From contig JBNMLC010000003.1 of assembly GCA_050874665.1 (NCBI GenBank), forward strand, positions 1 to 64,000: a stretch of 64,000 bases of DNA. The letters run 5' to 3'. The DNA comes from RUG11237 sp050874665. Lineage in GTDB: Bacteria > Bacillota > Clostridia > Lachnospirales > Lachnospiraceae. Made by a program: the position numbers and the translations under genes. The notes beneath the pieces were generated by a model. The model was not told the DNA's origin, did not search any database, and saw only the letters and a list, made by a program, of their open reading frames with translations. Of the stretch, positions 63,191 through 64,000 are shown piece after piece; the first letter of the stretch is position 1, and the number at the start of each line of letters is the position of its first letter.

Positions 63191-64000
63191 ATTTTTCCTC
63201 CGCCTGCCTGAATTTTTTCCGCCAGCTCCATAAGATATACATAGCGTTCCATCTTTTCTTCCAGTGTTGTTTCTGCTTGTTCCTTTTCCTTAGAAAGTTC
63301 ATTCAGCTTCACAAAGTCTGTTGCCACTTTTAGAATTTCGCTTTCTAATCCAGCAACCTTTTCTTCCAATGCCTCTATTTCTTCCTCAATGGTTTCATAC
63401 TCTTTTTGTTCTGCATAGGTAAACTTCAGTTTCTTTTCTCTCGGGCGCTCCTTATACGCAATTGCTGCTTCTTTAGAGGACTTCTTCACCATAATTTCTT
63501 CATATGGGTTTCCTACCTTTTCTAAATAATCACTATAACCGCCTTCGTATTGCTTCAGTACGCCGTTCTCAAAAGCAAAAATACGATCTACGATTTTATC
63601 CAGAAAATATCTGTCATGAGAAACAGTAATAACAATACCATCAAAACGCTCTAAGTAATCTTCTAAAATTCCCAGTGTCTGAATATCCAAATCATTCGTC
63701 GGTTCATCTAAGATAAGAACATTCGGTGCCTCCATAAGAATTTTCAATAAATAAAGTCTCCTTTTTTCCCCACCCGAAAGCTTTTCTATTTTTGAATACT
63801 GCAACGTGCTGTCAAAAAGAAAGCGTTCCAACATTTTAGACGCTGAAATCAAACCTTCTTCGGTTCTGACAAATTCAGCCGTTTCCTTAATATAATCAAT
63901 GACCCGCATGGAGGCATCTAATTTTTCATTTTCCTGTGAAAAATATCCAATCTTTACTGTAGGTCCTATTTCCACAAAGCCTTTATCTGCTTCCACTTCT
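63187..64000 (-). CDS. ABC-F family ATPase, C-terminal part (runs off the window)
   Basis: The 3' portion of an ABC-F protein; the 5' end lies beyond 64000 (the frame is open to the edge). Visible are the second nucleotide-binding domain's signature LSGGEKRRLYLLKILM, Walker B NVLILDEPTNDLD, the switch His in TVSHDRYFLDKI, and a C-terminal coiled coil with Glu/Lys heptads (residues 175-265 here). Sequence and tail resemble Uup-type ABC-F rather than antibiotic-resistance members. These act on ribosomes. Confidence 0.88.
   Translation of the reverse strand, partial: EVEADKGFVEIGPTVKIGYFSQENEKLDASMRVIDYIKETAEFVRTEEGLISASKMLERFLFDSTLQYSKIEKLSGGEKRRLYLLKILMEAPNVLILDEPTNDLDIQTLGILEDYLERFDGIVITVSHDRYFLDKIVDRIFAFENGVLKQYEGGYSDYLEKVGNPYEEIMVKKSSKEAAIAYKERPREKKLKFTYAEQKEYETIEEEIEALEEKVAGLESEILKVATDFVKLNELSKEKEQAETTLEEKMERYVYLMELAEKIQAGGGKI

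Overview
The window is chromosomal DNA from a low-GC Gram-positive bacterium of the Clostridia, most likely Lachnospiraceae. The evidence is a Gram-positive type PolC replicase, AT-rich DNA with strong GGAGG ribosome binding sites, DUF5688 and RnpM/YlxQ genes, lipobox proteins and typical Firmicute gene order. Nearly every gene lies on the minus strand, so transcription runs right to left. The three plus-strand coding genes are a membrane protein at 3.4 kb, a lytic transglycosylase at 30.5 kb and an M20 amidohydrolase at 31.9 kb.

Layout from right to left, the direction of most transcription. From 64 to 56.7 kb there is the end of an ABC-F ATPase, a small membrane protein, and a cobalamin-riboswitch operon coding for an exported CbiK-type chelatase lipoprotein, a two-repeat lipoprotein, and a BtuF/BtuC/BtuD-type transporter. 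From 56.6 to 54.9 kb is rpsB-tsf with its own promoter and terminator. From 54.8 to 46.1 kb is an accessory island: a decayed group II intron maturase, then a His-Xaa-Ser (HXS) gene cluster. The cluster holds hxsD, an HxsD-like gene, an A24 prepilin-type peptidase, two radical SAM proteins (hxsC, hxsB), a MORN-repeat membrane protein, the His/Ser repeat protein hxsA and two unrecognised membrane proteins. From 46.0 to 33.1 kb are a polysaccharide deacetylase, an acidic bactofilin, and then pyrH-frr-uppS-cdsA-dxr-rseP-ispG-polC.

From 33 to 13.4 kb is a mixed block: an M20 peptidase divergent from a TetR regulator, a lytic transglycosylase, aroD-aroK, a DUF5688 gene, tRNA-Arg(CCG), an SH3 surface protein, rluF-ligA-metA, tcdA, a large Fn3 surface protein, a phospholipase-C-like gene, tRNA-Glu(CTC), a two-component system, a lipoprotein and a cytidylate-kinase-like protein. 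From 13.3 to 5.5 kb is the classic rimP-nusA-rnpM-ylxQ-infB-rbfA-nrnA-truB-ribF operon. The left end has a 696-codon reading frame for a membrane protein on the plus strand, then an MBL-fold hydrolase, a MutS-like membrane ATPase and an RNase H on the minus strand.

Read together, rpsB-tsf / pyrH-frr-uppS-cdsA-dxr-rseP-ispG-polC / rimP-nusA-...-ribF is the conserved Firmicute translation and envelope superoperon, kept collinear but opened in two places. The HXS island sits in the tsf/pyrH gap and the mixed block sits in the polC/rimP gap. The HXS cluster is the most interesting system here. It looks like a post-translational modification system in which two radical SAM enzymes would act on a membrane-inserted His/Ser repeat protein. 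It carries unusual partners (MORN protein, A24 peptidase, second HxsD-like protein) and its chemistry and product cannot be read from sequence.
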